10,088 bases of DNA from Candidatus Roizmanbacteria bacterium (GCA_024653985.1 JANLIS010000035.1:1-10088); one strand, 5' to 3'. Positions 1 to 6,992 are shown, numbered from the stretch's first letter. Notes: generated by a model not told the origin, from the sequence alone. Numbers and translations are program-made.

Positions 1-606
1 TAATTGTTCTTCCGTGAAAACCCCTTGCTTCAGTTTTTCGTCAACTTGGGTTTTATAATCCTGATAGTTTTCTACCAAGAAAAAAGCTCGCTCAAAGACA
101 CGCTTTTTTTCCTGAACTTTGACCAAACACAAACGGTCAATGCTTTTCGGATCCTTAAACTGCTTTGGATATTTTATTCCAGATCTTTCAAGTAAATAAT
201 ATTGATTTTCTGCCCGGCCTCGTTCCTCAATTTTTAGTAATTGACGATTGCCAAACATTGGGACTTTAAAATCTTTCTCAATCGCTTCGTAGTTAAAATT
301 CAGATAGGCTTCAAAGGAGCGGTTTGGGACAAAAATGGAATTCCTGTCCAATAATTGTTTTTGGACCTCAGGTTTGAGAAGATCAGAGAATTTATCAAGG
401 GTTATAGTTTCATCAACACAACCTAATTTTCCGTCTGTTTTATAATATTTTTCATATGTTTTTTCCCGACCCTTCTCGGTAATAACTAAAGTTCTAAAGC
501 CAAGGTTTTTTGCTCCACGACAGACATCAAGAGCAGAATGTGAGCCAAGAGTAGCGACTGTTATTTTATTTAAATTGTATGATTTTATTGTTTTGGAAAT
601 ATCCAT
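1..606 (-). CDS. Second PurP-family protein (FAICAR-synthetase-like paralogue), N-terminal 202 residues, cut by window edge
   Basis: The frame is open from the ATG at 606 to base 1 without a stop, so the C-terminal part lies outside the window. Residues 15-42 (ITVATLGSHSALDVCRGAKN and on) closely match the start of the neighbouring PurP (TIATLGSHSALQILKGA), and the MFGN, ERSGI-YPKQF and FFLVEN segments align throughout, so it is a paralogue of the PurP ATP-grasp ligase family. PurP makes FAICAR from AICAR, formate and ATP. The stretch aligned with the glycine-rich ATP loop of the first copy (SFGAAGGKGYFLV) reads VQEKKRVFERAFFLV here (about residues 164-178), so nucleotide binding or substrate may differ. 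Archaea often carry two PurP paralogues, and the role of the second is not well settled. The ATG follows a 100-nt spacer holding a palindromic element. No Shine-Dalgarno motif is visible. Family is well supported; exact reaction is not. Confidence 0.85.
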   Translation of the reverse strand, partial: MDISKTIKSYNLNKITVATLGSHSALDVCRGAKNLGFRTLVITEKGREKTYEKYYKTDGKLGCVDETITLDKFSDLLKPEVQKQLLDRNSIFVPNRSFEAYLNFNYEAIEKDFKVPMFGNRQLLKIEERGRAENQYYLLERSGIKYPKQFKDPKSIDRLCLVKVQEKKRVFERAFFLVENYQDYKTQVDEKLKQGVFTEEQL

Positions 607-622
607 ATATATTAAGTTTCTT

Positions 623-706
623 AAAAGCGCAGATACCTATTTTTGAAACTATCGCCAGGGGCCCCGTGGGGTGTGGCGGTTGAAAAAATATCGGTATCGA
701 GCTTTT
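623..706 (-). repeat. Palindromic intergenic element, copy A (possible structured RNA before the second purP-like gene)
   Basis: This 84-base element fills the spacer between the purP TAG (707-709) and the next ATG (606). Read as RNA from the minus strand, it folds into one long hairpin. AAAAGC pairs with GCTTTT, GATACC with GGTATC, a T-run with an A-run, AAC with GTT, and CGCCA with TGGCG. A small asymmetric internal loop (TC opposite TGC) separates the first two stems. The tip holds CCCCACGGGGCCCC. A second copy with an identical GC-rich core lies at 2522-2604. It starts directly after the stop codon and ends 16 nt before the next start codon. It could be a cis-regulatory RNA, an mRNA processing or stabilising hairpin, or a small mobile palindrome. 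It matches no riboswitch or ribozyme class that I recognise. Confidence 0.8.
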
Positions 707-1699
707 CTAGTCTAATATTAAATCTAACTTATTTTCTTTAATTGCATTTTTAATTTCACGGGCTATTCTTCGTCCTGTGCTCATCGGTTCATTATAAAGT
801 AAATCGGCGTAAGGCGAACCTTCAATAAAAAGGTTCGTTCCGGCAACAATTCTGGCTGAGATCTCGATCACATAGAATTTTTGATCAGGTGTGATGATCG
901 TCTCTAAACAGAAGGGTCCGAATAATCCTTGAGGGCTGATCAGTTCCTGGGATTTTTTGACAACTTTTTCTCCCATTGAATACGCTTCAGGCAACATTGA
1001 CTCACGAAGCACCAAAGGACTATTACCGACGACAACATAACTGGGATCAACATTAAATGGGATCCTTCCCAATGCATCAACGTTAGTTTCATATCTTCGA
1101 TCCATACTTAAGATCTCTAAAGTTTTTGTTAAAGGGGAATAAAAATAATGAATATAAAGAGAAACGCCAACGACATATTGTTGAATAATGAATTTCTGAT
1201 CCTTGAAACTCTTAATTTTTTCTTCCAAATCATGTTTATTGTTAACTAAAAAATATCCCTTACCCCCAGCAGCTCCAAATGATTTTATAATGACAGGGAA
1301 TTCAACATCTTTAATATTTTTGAATTCTTTTGGAATATTTATTCCTGATTCTTTTAACCATTCTCCCTGTTTAACCCGGTCAAACTCAAAATCAAGGACT
1401 TTCTTATTGCCAAAATAGGGGAGGGTCATTTTCTTATTGCCTTCCATTCCGAGATAGCTAACAAAAGACCCATGAGGAATGACAAAGACCTCTTTATTTT
1501 TTAATTTTTCTTCAATTTCCGGAAATTGGGCAAAAGAATTTATTCCGACAATCTCATCAATAAATGAATATCGTTTATAAAATGAAATTTGTTTATTAAG
1601 AGCGATAACTAAAGTTTTAAACCCCTCATCATGGGCGCCTTTTAAAATTTGAAGTGCCGAATGGCTGCCAAGGGTTGCAATAGTATATTGATCATTCAT
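707..1699 (-). CDS. purP: PurP, formate-dependent FAICAR synthetase (5-formaminoimidazole-4-carboxamide ribonucleotide synthetase)
   Basis: PurP converts AICAR, formate and ATP to FAICAR in the cytosol. It is the archaeal-type replacement for the folate-dependent transformylase half of PurH. The 330-residue product shows the family signature near its start (TLGSHSALQILKGAHDEGF, residues 9-27), PYFGNKK at 95-101, an ATP-grasp glycine-rich loop IIKSFGAAGGKGYFLV at 137-152, GPFCLETII at 261-269, and the metal/nucleotide-binding end VIEISARIVAGTNLF at 277-291. Family members are usually about 330-360 residues, so it looks full length. The ATG lies two bases after the purQ stop, implying translational coupling; no Shine-Dalgarno motif is visible. 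A paralogous gene follows downstream after a palindromic element. A PurP in a bacterial operon is uncommon and points to exchange with archaea or an unusual bacterial lineage. Identification is firm. Confidence 0.94.
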   Translation of the reverse strand: MNDQYTIATLGSHSALQILKGAHDEGFKTLVIALNKQISFYKRYSFIDEIVGINSFAQFPEIEEKLKNKEVFVIPHGSFVSYLGMEGNKKMTLPYFGNKKVLDFEFDRVKQGEWLKESGINIPKEFKNIKDVEFPVIIKSFGAAGGKGYFLVNNKHDLEEKIKSFKDQKFIIQQYVVGVSLYIHYFYSPLTKTLEILSMDRRYETNVDALGRIPFNVDPSYVVVGNSPLVLRESMLPEAYSMGEKVVKKSQELISPQGLFGPFCLETIITPDQKFYVIEISARIVAGTNLFIEGSPYADLLYNEPMSTGRRIAREIKNAIKENKLDLILD

Positions 1700-1701
1700 A
1701 G

Positions 1702-2505
1702 TTACTTAAAATAGTTTACCCCATTTTTAAAAATTTGTAACCCCGGTCCGAATTCCGGAAGTTTTTTTCCTGTTCTTAAATATTCTTCTTTAAGGTATGG
1801 CCAATTGGGGAGTTGTGTGAAAAACATAGCCCGTTCAGGGTGAGGCATAAGTCCAAGTATCCGTCCCGTTTCATCATTAACTCCGGCAATATCGTCTATT
1901 GATCCATTTGGACTGGCCGGTAAATTTAAATAATCACAAATCTCGCCTTTATAATATCGGAAAGCAACCAAATTCTTTTTTTTCATTTCTTTGAGGGTTT
2001 TTTCGGTGACATAAAGTTTTCCCTCGCCATTGGAAACAGGTATCGTCAGAGATTTGATATCTTTCAACCAAGGGGAGATCTTATTTTCTGTTTTTAGGTC
2101 AACAAATCTGACCGTGTAGCGGGGAATTTCATTTGGCATCAGTCCCAATTCCCGTTCACCATACTTTAAATTTAAAGCAGGCAATAAACCCAGATTTACC
2201 AACACCTGAAAACCGTTACAAATACCGATGATAAGTTTTCCGTCGTTGATGAATTGAGTTATATCTTTCCATAGATGATTTCTAAGTCTGTTTGCGTAAC
2301 CATTTCCGGCGCCGGTATCGTCGCCATAGGCAAATCCTCCAGGAATAGCAAATATTTGATAGTCGCTTAATTTCTTTTTCTTGGAAATAAGGTCATTTAT
2401 ATGAACGATCTCAGCATTGCCACCGGCAACATCAAAAGCGAATTTTGTTTCAACTTCGGAATTTAATCCGTATCCTGAAAATATTAAAACCTTTGGCTTT
2501 CTCAT
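1702..2505 (-). CDS. purQ: PurQ, glutamine amidotransferase subunit of FGAM synthase
   Basis: PurQ hydrolyses glutamine and passes ammonia to PurL, which converts FGAR to FGAM with ATP. The 267-residue protein is a class I (triad) amidotransferase. The oxyanion segment PGGFAYGDD is at residues 55-63, the nucleophile Cys96 sits in GICNGFQ (94-100), and the His222-Glu224 pair in LMPHPERAMF (219-228). It is longer than the roughly 227-residue Bacillus-type PurQ, with extra sequence around residues 125-190 and a C-terminal tail after the HPE motif, resembling the amidotransferase domain of large PurL enzymes. It follows purL after a 100-nt spacer with palindromic element copy B and is nearly contiguous with purP downstream (2 bases). 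The ATG at 2505 is preceded by AT-rich sequence and no Shine-Dalgarno motif. Identification is firm. Confidence 0.95.
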   Translation of the reverse strand: MRKPKVLIFSGYGLNSEVETKFAFDVAGGNAEIVHINDLISKKKKLSDYQIFAIPGGFAYGDDTGAGNGYANRLRNHLWKDITQFINDGKLIIGICNGFQVLVNLGLLPALNLKYGERELGLMPNEIPRYTVRFVDLKTENKISPWLKDIKSLTIPVSNGEGKLYVTEKTLKEMKKKNLVAFRYYKGEICDYLNLPASPNGSIDDIAGVNDETGRILGLMPHPERAMFFTQLPNWPYLKEEYLRTGKKLPEFGPGLQIFKNGVNYFK

Positions 2506-2521
2506 ACTTATACTAATTTTA

Positions 2522-2604
2522 AAAAGCGCAGATACCTATTTTTTAGTTAATCGCCAGGGGCCCCGTGGGGTGTGGCGGACTAAAAAATATGGTATCGAGC
2601 TTTA
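2522..2604 (-). repeat. Palindromic intergenic element, copy B (possible structured RNA before purQ)
   Basis: This is the second copy of the element at 623-706, in the same orientation, between the purL TAA (2606-2608) and the purQ ATG (2505). The outer arms (AAAGC/GCTTT, GATACC/GGTATC) and the roughly 29-base GC-rich core are identical to copy A. Between them the stem differs: this copy has a perfect TATTTTTTAGT / ACTAAAAAATA pairing where copy A has a different sequence that still mostly pairs. The total spacer is 100 nt (2506-2605), as for copy A, and the distance from the conserved GC of the 3' arm to the next ATG is also identical (21 nt). Paired change with kept structure favours selection on the fold. 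Confidence 0.8.
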
Positions 2605-2605
2605 T

Positions 2606-5600
2606 TTAATAATCCTTAAAAGTTGATTTATATGCTTTTTCTAATTCATCAACTTTTAAATTAATAATTTTTTTATTTTCTAAACCAATAACTTCAAAAA
2701 CTTGGTTATTATTAACTTTTCCAACGAGACCATAATGAACATTTTTAAAGTTCTTTTCAAACACATTTTTATTTTTTCGATCAATACTGACAAGTATCCT
2801 TCCTTGTGATTCTGAATACAAAATATGATCATCACGGGAAACATTTCCAGGAATATGTTTTAGATCAACTTGAATTCCAAGTTTTCCGCCAATGGCTGTT
2901 TTTGCCAAGGCAACTGCGATTCCACCTCGACCAATACTGACACTTGAAACGATCAGATTTTTTTGGATTGCTTTGAAAAACTGACCATACAGTTTTTTAT
3001 TATTCTTAGCATCAACTTTTGGAATCATGTTCCCGATATATTTTTTACCAACTTTTTCTCCCTGCATGGCAAAATATTCAGAGGCCCCCAATTCTTCTTT
3101 TGTTTCTCCAAGGATATATATAAGGTCGTTTACTTTTTTAAGATCAAGAGAAACTACATTATTTATATTTTTTATAACTCCGATAGATGAGATCAGTAGG
3201 GTCGGGGGAATGGAAATATTGACAGGTTTTCCCTTTTCGTCATATCCATTAAAATCATTGAACATACTGTCTTTTCCGGAAATAAAAGGAGTTCCGTAAG
3301 AAACCGCATAATCATAACAGGCTTGAGCAGCTCTTTTTAATGTTCCAAGTCTTTCTGGATCATCCGCTGAACACCAGCAAAAATTATCCAAAATTGCCAA
3401 ATAGTTCGGGTCGGCTCCGGCAGCAACAGCGTTTCTTATAGCGGTATCAATAGAGGATGCCGCCATGTGGTAAGTATCAATGTCACTATATGATGGATAA
3501 AGACCTTGAGACATAACTACTCCTTTTTGAGAATCTAGATTTGGTCTGATCACTGATGTATCAGCATTGACCCTGCCACGACCTTGGAGTGGGGGGAGGA
3601 CAGAATTTGCTTGGACAACATAATCATATTGTTGGCTGATAAATGAGAAGCTAGTGATATTTAATCGGACAAGCATATTTAATAATGTTTGGTTGAGATT
3701 TTTTTCTTGCGGGATATTCGGCTCATCATATTTGATTGGGTTATAAGTTGTTGTTAAAAACTTTGTCGGTAATCCATCATGAAGAAAGTCCATATCTATA
3801 TCCATAATTATTTTTCCGTTATATGAAACCAAACATTTTCCGGAATCAGTAAACTTGCCGATGATAGTTGCTTCAACTTCACGACTGTCCATTAAGGACT
3901 TAAATTTATTCCATTTTTCTTTTGGAACGGAGAGTGTCATACGTTCTTGCGATTCGGAAATCCAAATTTCCCAAGGTTCAAGTCCAGGATATTTTAGAGG
4001 TACCTTTTCCAGGGTCACAATAACGCCGCCAGATTCTTTAGCCATCTCAGAGACAGAACAGGAAAGTCCTCCAGCACCATTATCAGTAATACTGTTATAT
4101 AGCAACATATCTCTTGCTTCTTTAACAATTGCATCACTCAATTTTTTTTGGGTGATCGGATCACCGATTTGAACTGCAGTTGATGGACTTCCTGAGTCCA
4201 TTGCCTCAGAAGAAAAGGTTGCTCCGTGGATCCCGTCTTTTCCGATTCGTCCTCCAAGCATAACCACATAATCTCCGGGTTGCGCTTTTTTCACATGGGA
4301 AAGTTTTCCGCCAATTTTTTTTGGTATCAATCCAATCGTTCCTACGAAGACTAAAGGTTTACCTCTAAATCTTTCATCAAAATTAAGAAAACCCTGTGGA
4401 GTTGGGATGCCGGATTGATTTCCTCCAGCATTGACTCCATCTATCACTCCGTTCATAATCCGTTTTGAGGAAAGCATCGGTTGAGTTAAACCTTTTCCTT
4501 TATATAATTTTTTTTCAATTCGGGGATCAGCCAAACAAAATCCGTAATAATTAGCAACCGGCTTAGCACCCAGTCCAAATCCCAAAGTATCACGATTGAC
4601 GCCGACGATCCCGGTCACAGCCCCTCCAAAAGGGTCAAGCGCCGATGGGCTATTGTGTGTTTCCACCTTATGTGTGATCAGATTTTTTCCATCAAATTTA
4701 ATGGCTCCGGAATTATCATTAAAAACAGAAACACAAAAATCCCCGTCCCGCGAAGCCTTGGCGAAGTGGGATTTCTTTTTTCTTATATCTTCCGTTGCCC
4801 TCTTTATATAATGCTTAAATAAACCGTCTTTTACTTCGTCAATAGGATTGGCAAAGATTGTATGTTTACAATGTTCTGACCAAGTTTGGGCCAAAGACTC
4901 TACCTCAATATCATTTGGGTCTCTCTTTTTATTCTTAAAATAATCCCTGATGGTTTTTAAGTAATTTATATCAAGTGCCAAAGGACCTCTTTTTGATCCG
5001 TCAGGATTGGTTATCCCTGATTTACCGATTTTGGTTAACTCATCATCTGAGACTTTTAAATCAACCTTTGAGACAGTTGGTTTTTTGATCAACTTAACTC
5101 TTGGGGCAGCAAAACCCATACCGTGATCTTTAACATATTGTTTATAGTTTTTTAAATAAGCCCGCTGGATCAACGGGTTATATAGACTGTTGGCAATTTT
5201 TTGAACTTCATCTTTATTTAATGTTCCTGAAATTAAAGTTACCTGAGAGCTATATACATCTTCATTTCCTAAAAATTTAATATTAAATTGGTCTTCAATG
5301 ATTTGTCTGACAGTGTGGGAAACGTTATCCGTCACTCCGGGTAAAAATCCGATCTCAATTGCCCAATCAAATTGACCGACATTTCTATGAGAGTCGGTCA
5401 TCTTGAGCGATCCGCCGAACGGCGGAGAGCCGAAAGATCTTATATAATATTTTTGTGTAACAGGGTTTGAAACGGAAGACCCAATCTTTTCAAGTTCAGC
5501 TTGTTTCAGGTTTTTTTCAATTGTATAAACATCGATCAACGTAATAGATTTTATTTTTTTATTTTTTTTTCGCAGTTTCGCCCTTGAGTCAAAGACGGTT

Positions 5601-5626
5601 GTAAAAATTTCAACTCTACTAATCAT
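2606..5626 (-). CDS. purL: PurL with fused PurS-like N-terminal region (PurSL type), FGAM synthase synthetase subunit
   Basis: This is the ATP-dependent synthetase of FGAM synthase, turning FGAR into FGAM with ammonia supplied by PurQ. The ATG at 5626 overlaps the purD stop by 8 bases. A TTG four codons upstream (5638) is the alternative start, and residue numbers here count from that TTG. Residues about 7-65 and 90-170 look like two PurS-like modules (ISRVEIFTTV; WAIEIGFLPGVTDN). The PurL core follows: TWSEHCKHT at 252-260, KVETHNSPSALDPFGGA at 324-340, DNGAGGLSCSVSEMAKESG at 519-537, then the repeated half with SYSDIDTYHMA at 716-726, WCSADDPERLG at 755-765 and ISGKDSM at 786-792. It has no C-terminal amidotransferase domain, consistent with the separate purQ. 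Two stretches (about 67-89 and 289-302) are encoded by palindromic repeats and appear to be in-frame insertions. At about 1006 residues it is longer than Bacillus-type PurL (about 740) because of the PurS fusion. Confidence 0.95.
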   Translation of the reverse strand: MISRVEIFTTVFDSRAKLRKKNKKIKSITLIDVYTIEKNLKQAELEKIGSSVSNPVTQKYYIRSFGSPPFGGSLKMTDSHRNVGQFDWAIEIGFLPGVTDNVSHTVRQIIEDQFNIKFLGNEDVYSSQVTLISGTLNKDEVQKIANSLYNPLIQRAYLKNYKQYVKDHGMGFAAPRVKLIKKPTVSKVDLKVSDDELTKIGKSGITNPDGSKRGPLALDINYLKTIRDYFKNKKRDPNDIEVESLAQTWSEHCKHTIFANPIDEVKDGLFKHYIKRATEDIRKKKSHFAKASRDGDFCVSVFNDNSGAIKFDGKNLITHKVETHNSPSALDPFGGAVTGIVGVNRDTLGFGLGAKPVANYYGFCLADPRIEKKLYKGKGLTQPMLSSKRIMNGVIDGVNAGGNQSGIPTPQGFLNFDERFRGKPLVFVGTIGLIPKKIGGKLSHVKKAQPGDYVVMLGGRIGKDGIHGATFSSEAMDSGSPSTAVQIGDPITQKKLSDAIVKEARDMLLYNSITDNGAGGLSCSVSEMAKESGGVIVTLEKVPLKYPGLEPWEIWISESQERMTLSVPKEKWNKFKSLMDSREVEATIIGKFTDSGKCLVSYNGKIIMDIDMDFLHDGLPTKFLTTTYNPIKYDEPNIPQEKNLNQTLLNMLVRLNITSFSFISQQYDYVVQANSVLPPLQGRGRVNADTSVIRPNLDSQKGVVMSQGLYPSYSDIDTYHMAASSIDTAIRNAVAAGADPNYLAILDNFCWCSADDPERLGTLKRAAQACYDYAVSYGTPFISGKDSMFNDFNGYDEKGKPVNISIPPTLLISSIGVIKNINNVVSLDLKKVNDLIYILGETKEELGASEYFAMQGEKVGKKYIGNMIPKVDAKNNKKLYGQFFKAIQKNLIVSSVSIGRGGIAVALAKTAIGGKLGIQVDLKHIPGNVSRDDHILYSESQGRILVSIDRKNKNVFEKNFKNVHYGLVGKVNNNQVFEVIGLENKKIINLKVDELEKAYKSTFKDY
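4737..4774 (-). repeat. Palindromic repeat inserted in frame in purL
   Basis: The ends AAATCCC (4737-4743) and GGGATTT (4768-4774) form a perfect 7-base inverted repeat. The interior holds GCC-TT-GGC flanked by two direct copies of GCGAAG. It encodes about residues 289-302 of PurL, including SHFAKASRDGDF, sitting between EDIRKK and the family-typical CVSVFNDNSGAIKFD, where relatives, as I recall them, run on with a shorter linker. The position and the low-complexity HFAKASRD translation suggest a dispersed palindromic element captured by the reading frame, as described for Rickettsia palindromic elements. Its family membership is inferred from memory and not tested. Confidence 0.6.
5374..5438 (-). 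repeat. Two-hairpin palindromic repeat inserted in frame in the PurS-like part of purL
   Basis: Two inverted repeats sit back to back. The first is TCCGCCG-AA-CGGCGGA at 5411-5426, framed by ATCTT (5400-5404) and AAGAT (5434-5438). The second is GACCGAC (5374-5380) with GTCGGTC (5393-5399). Together they encode about residues 67-89 of PurL, including SFGSPPFGGSLKMTD, between the two PurS-like modules. On the coding strand the pattern GATCTTTCG ... CGCTCAAGATGAC resembles a dispersed repeat I recall from intergenic DNA of several bacteria. GC content is clearly higher than in the surrounding gene. Insertion into a flexible linker without frameshift would explain the extra residues. Confidence 0.6.
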
Positions 5627-6908
5627 AATTATTGCCAAATATTAATCCGTTCTTTCCGATATCTTTTCTGAACTGCATTCCTTTAAAATAGACAGATTTT
5701 TTTCCGATATATTGATAAACTTTTTTTATAGTTTCTTCCAAGTTTGATCCCGTTGCGGTTACCGATAAGACCCGACCGCCATTAGTTAGGGTCTTTTTAT
5801 CAAGCTCTTTGGTTCCGGCATGAAAAACCTTAACGTCGTTATCATTTATTTTTCCCAATCCGTGTATCATGTCTCCTTTTGTATATTTCTCCGGATAGCC
5901 TGCAGATGCAAGAACAACACCAATGGAAAAACCCTTTTTAAATATTAATTTTTTATTTTTTAATTTTCCTTTTTGTTGAGCAAGAATAATTTCAATAAGA
6001 TCAGACTCAAGACTCATCATCAATGGTTGAGTTTCCGGATCTCCAAAACGACAGTTATATTCCAATACCTTCGGTCCATCTTTTGTCAAAATTAAACCCG
6101 GGTAGAGGACGCCTTGATAAAGACAATCTTCCTTGGCCATGGCTTTGATCGTTGGAGCAACGATCTCTTTTTCAATTTGTTTCAAAAGTTTATTATCAAC
6201 AAAAGGAACAGGTGTATAGGCCCCCATACCACCGGTGTTTGGACCTTGGTTGTTATCAGTTAGTCTTTTGTGGTCTTGGGAAGGTAGGAGAGAAAGGAAA
6301 TCCTTTCCGTCAGTGATCACCATAAATGAAACTTCCTGTCCATATAAACATTCTTCAATGACAATTTTTTTTGCCGACTCACCAAAAGTCTTGTTGATCA
6401 TTAATTCTCCTAAGAACTTTTCCGCCTCTTTTTTATTTTTACATACAGCCACACCTTTACCCATACATAAACCGTCTGCCTTTATAACTAAGGGGTACTT
6501 GGTTTTTTGCAAGTAACCTTTTGCTTCTGAAAAATTATTAAAAATATTATATTTAGCTGTTGGAATTTTATACTTTTTCATCAGCTGTTTGGAAAAAGTT
6601 TTTGATCCTTCTATTTGACTCGCTTTTTTGGATGGTCCGAAGATTTTCATTTTTTCTTTTTTGAAAACATCAACGATCCCTATGACTAATGGGGTTTCCG
6701 GACCAACGATCGTCAGATCAATTTTTTTACTTTTGGCAAATTTCAATAATTTTTGAATATCAGTAACTTCAATTGAAATATTTTCTCCTATTTCTTTTGT
6801 TCCGGGATTTCCAGGGGCAAAATATATCTTATCTACAAGTGGTGATTGTTTTATTTTCCAACCTAACGCATGTTCTCTTCCTCCTGAACCAATAATTAAA
6901 ATTTTCAT
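5619..6908 (-). CDS. purD: PurD, phosphoribosylamine-glycine ligase (GAR synthetase)
   Basis: PurD joins phosphoribosylamine and glycine with ATP to give GAR, the second step of the pathway. The 429-residue protein is the normal length for the family (about 420-430). It shows the N-terminal GSGGREHALGWKI at residues 7-19, FGPSKKASQIEGSK at 90-103, the ATP-grasp loop VIKADGLCMGKGV at 141-153, DHKRLTDNNQGPNTGGMGAY at 212-231, and the metal-binding EYNCRFGDPETQ at 283-294. The stop codon TAG overlaps the purL start, so the two are probably translationally coupled. Upstream, an 84-base gap to purN holds a two-hairpin repeat. The ATG at 6908 is preceded by an A/T-rich CAAACAAACAAATAT stretch without a Shine-Dalgarno motif. 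Nothing essential appears missing. Confidence 0.96.
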   Translation of the reverse strand: MKILIIGSGGREHALGWKIKQSPLVDKIYFAPGNPGTKEIGENISIEVTDIQKLLKFAKSKKIDLTIVGPETPLVIGIVDVFKKEKMKIFGPSKKASQIEGSKTFSKQLMKKYKIPTAKYNIFNNFSEAKGYLQKTKYPLVIKADGLCMGKGVAVCKNKKEAEKFLGELMINKTFGESAKKIVIEECLYGQEVSFMVITDGKDFLSLLPSQDHKRLTDNNQGPNTGGMGAYTPVPFVDNKLLKQIEKEIVAPTIKAMAKEDCLYQGVLYPGLILTKDGPKVLEYNCRFGDPETQPLMMSLESDLIEIILAQQKGKLKNKKLIFKKGFSIGVVLASAGYPEKYTKGDMIHGLGKINDNDVKVFHAGTKELDKKTLTNGGRVLSVTATGSNLEETIKKVYQYIGKKSVYFKGMQFRKDIGKNGLIFGNNYD

Positions 6909-6920
6909 ATATTTGTTTGT

Positions 6921-6988
6921 TTGTCATCCCCTCGAAGGTGGGGATCCATGGTTTTTATTCTGGATTCCCGCCTACGCGGGAATGACAA
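6921..6988. repeat. dRS3-like double-hairpin palindromic repeat between purN and purD
   Basis: Two stem-loops are nested in a larger inverted repeat. ATTCCC-N8-GGGAAT is at 6964-6983 (the stem extends to 8 bp, ATTCCCGC/GCGGGAAT, loop CTAC). ATCCCC-N8-GGGGAT is at 6926-6945. They are enclosed by TTGTCAT (6921-6927) and ATGACAA (6982-6988), and joined through GATCCA and TGGAT. The first hairpin matches the ATTCCC-N8-GGGAAT consensus known for neisserial dRS3 repeats; similar sequences are scattered in other bacteria. It occupies most of the gap between purN and purD and could act as an RNA hairpin influencing operon mRNA decay or read-through. It has no T-run expected of a terminator. Confidence 0.8.
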
Positions 6989-6992
6989 TTTA

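Noticed and set aside
4..195. Short plus-strand open frame at the left edge
   Set aside because: It is antisense to the clear PurP-family frame 606-1 and has no recognisable protein features.
623..706. Element as an intrinsic terminator
   Set aside because: The GC-rich stem is not followed by a T-run at the right place on the transcribed strand, and the operon evidently continues downstream.
2506..2521. TAAAAT / TATAAG as a promoter for purQ
   Set aside because: No -35 element at the right distance, and AT-rich sequence gives many such matches.
2522..2604. Element as a known ZTP, THF, glutamine or purine riboswitch
   Set aside because: The conserved cores of these classes that I can recall are absent; the fold is one long hairpin with a GC-rich tip.
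3855..4172. Plus-strand 105-codon open frame inside purL
   Set aside because: It is antisense to conserved PurL motifs, with no start context or protein family resemblance.
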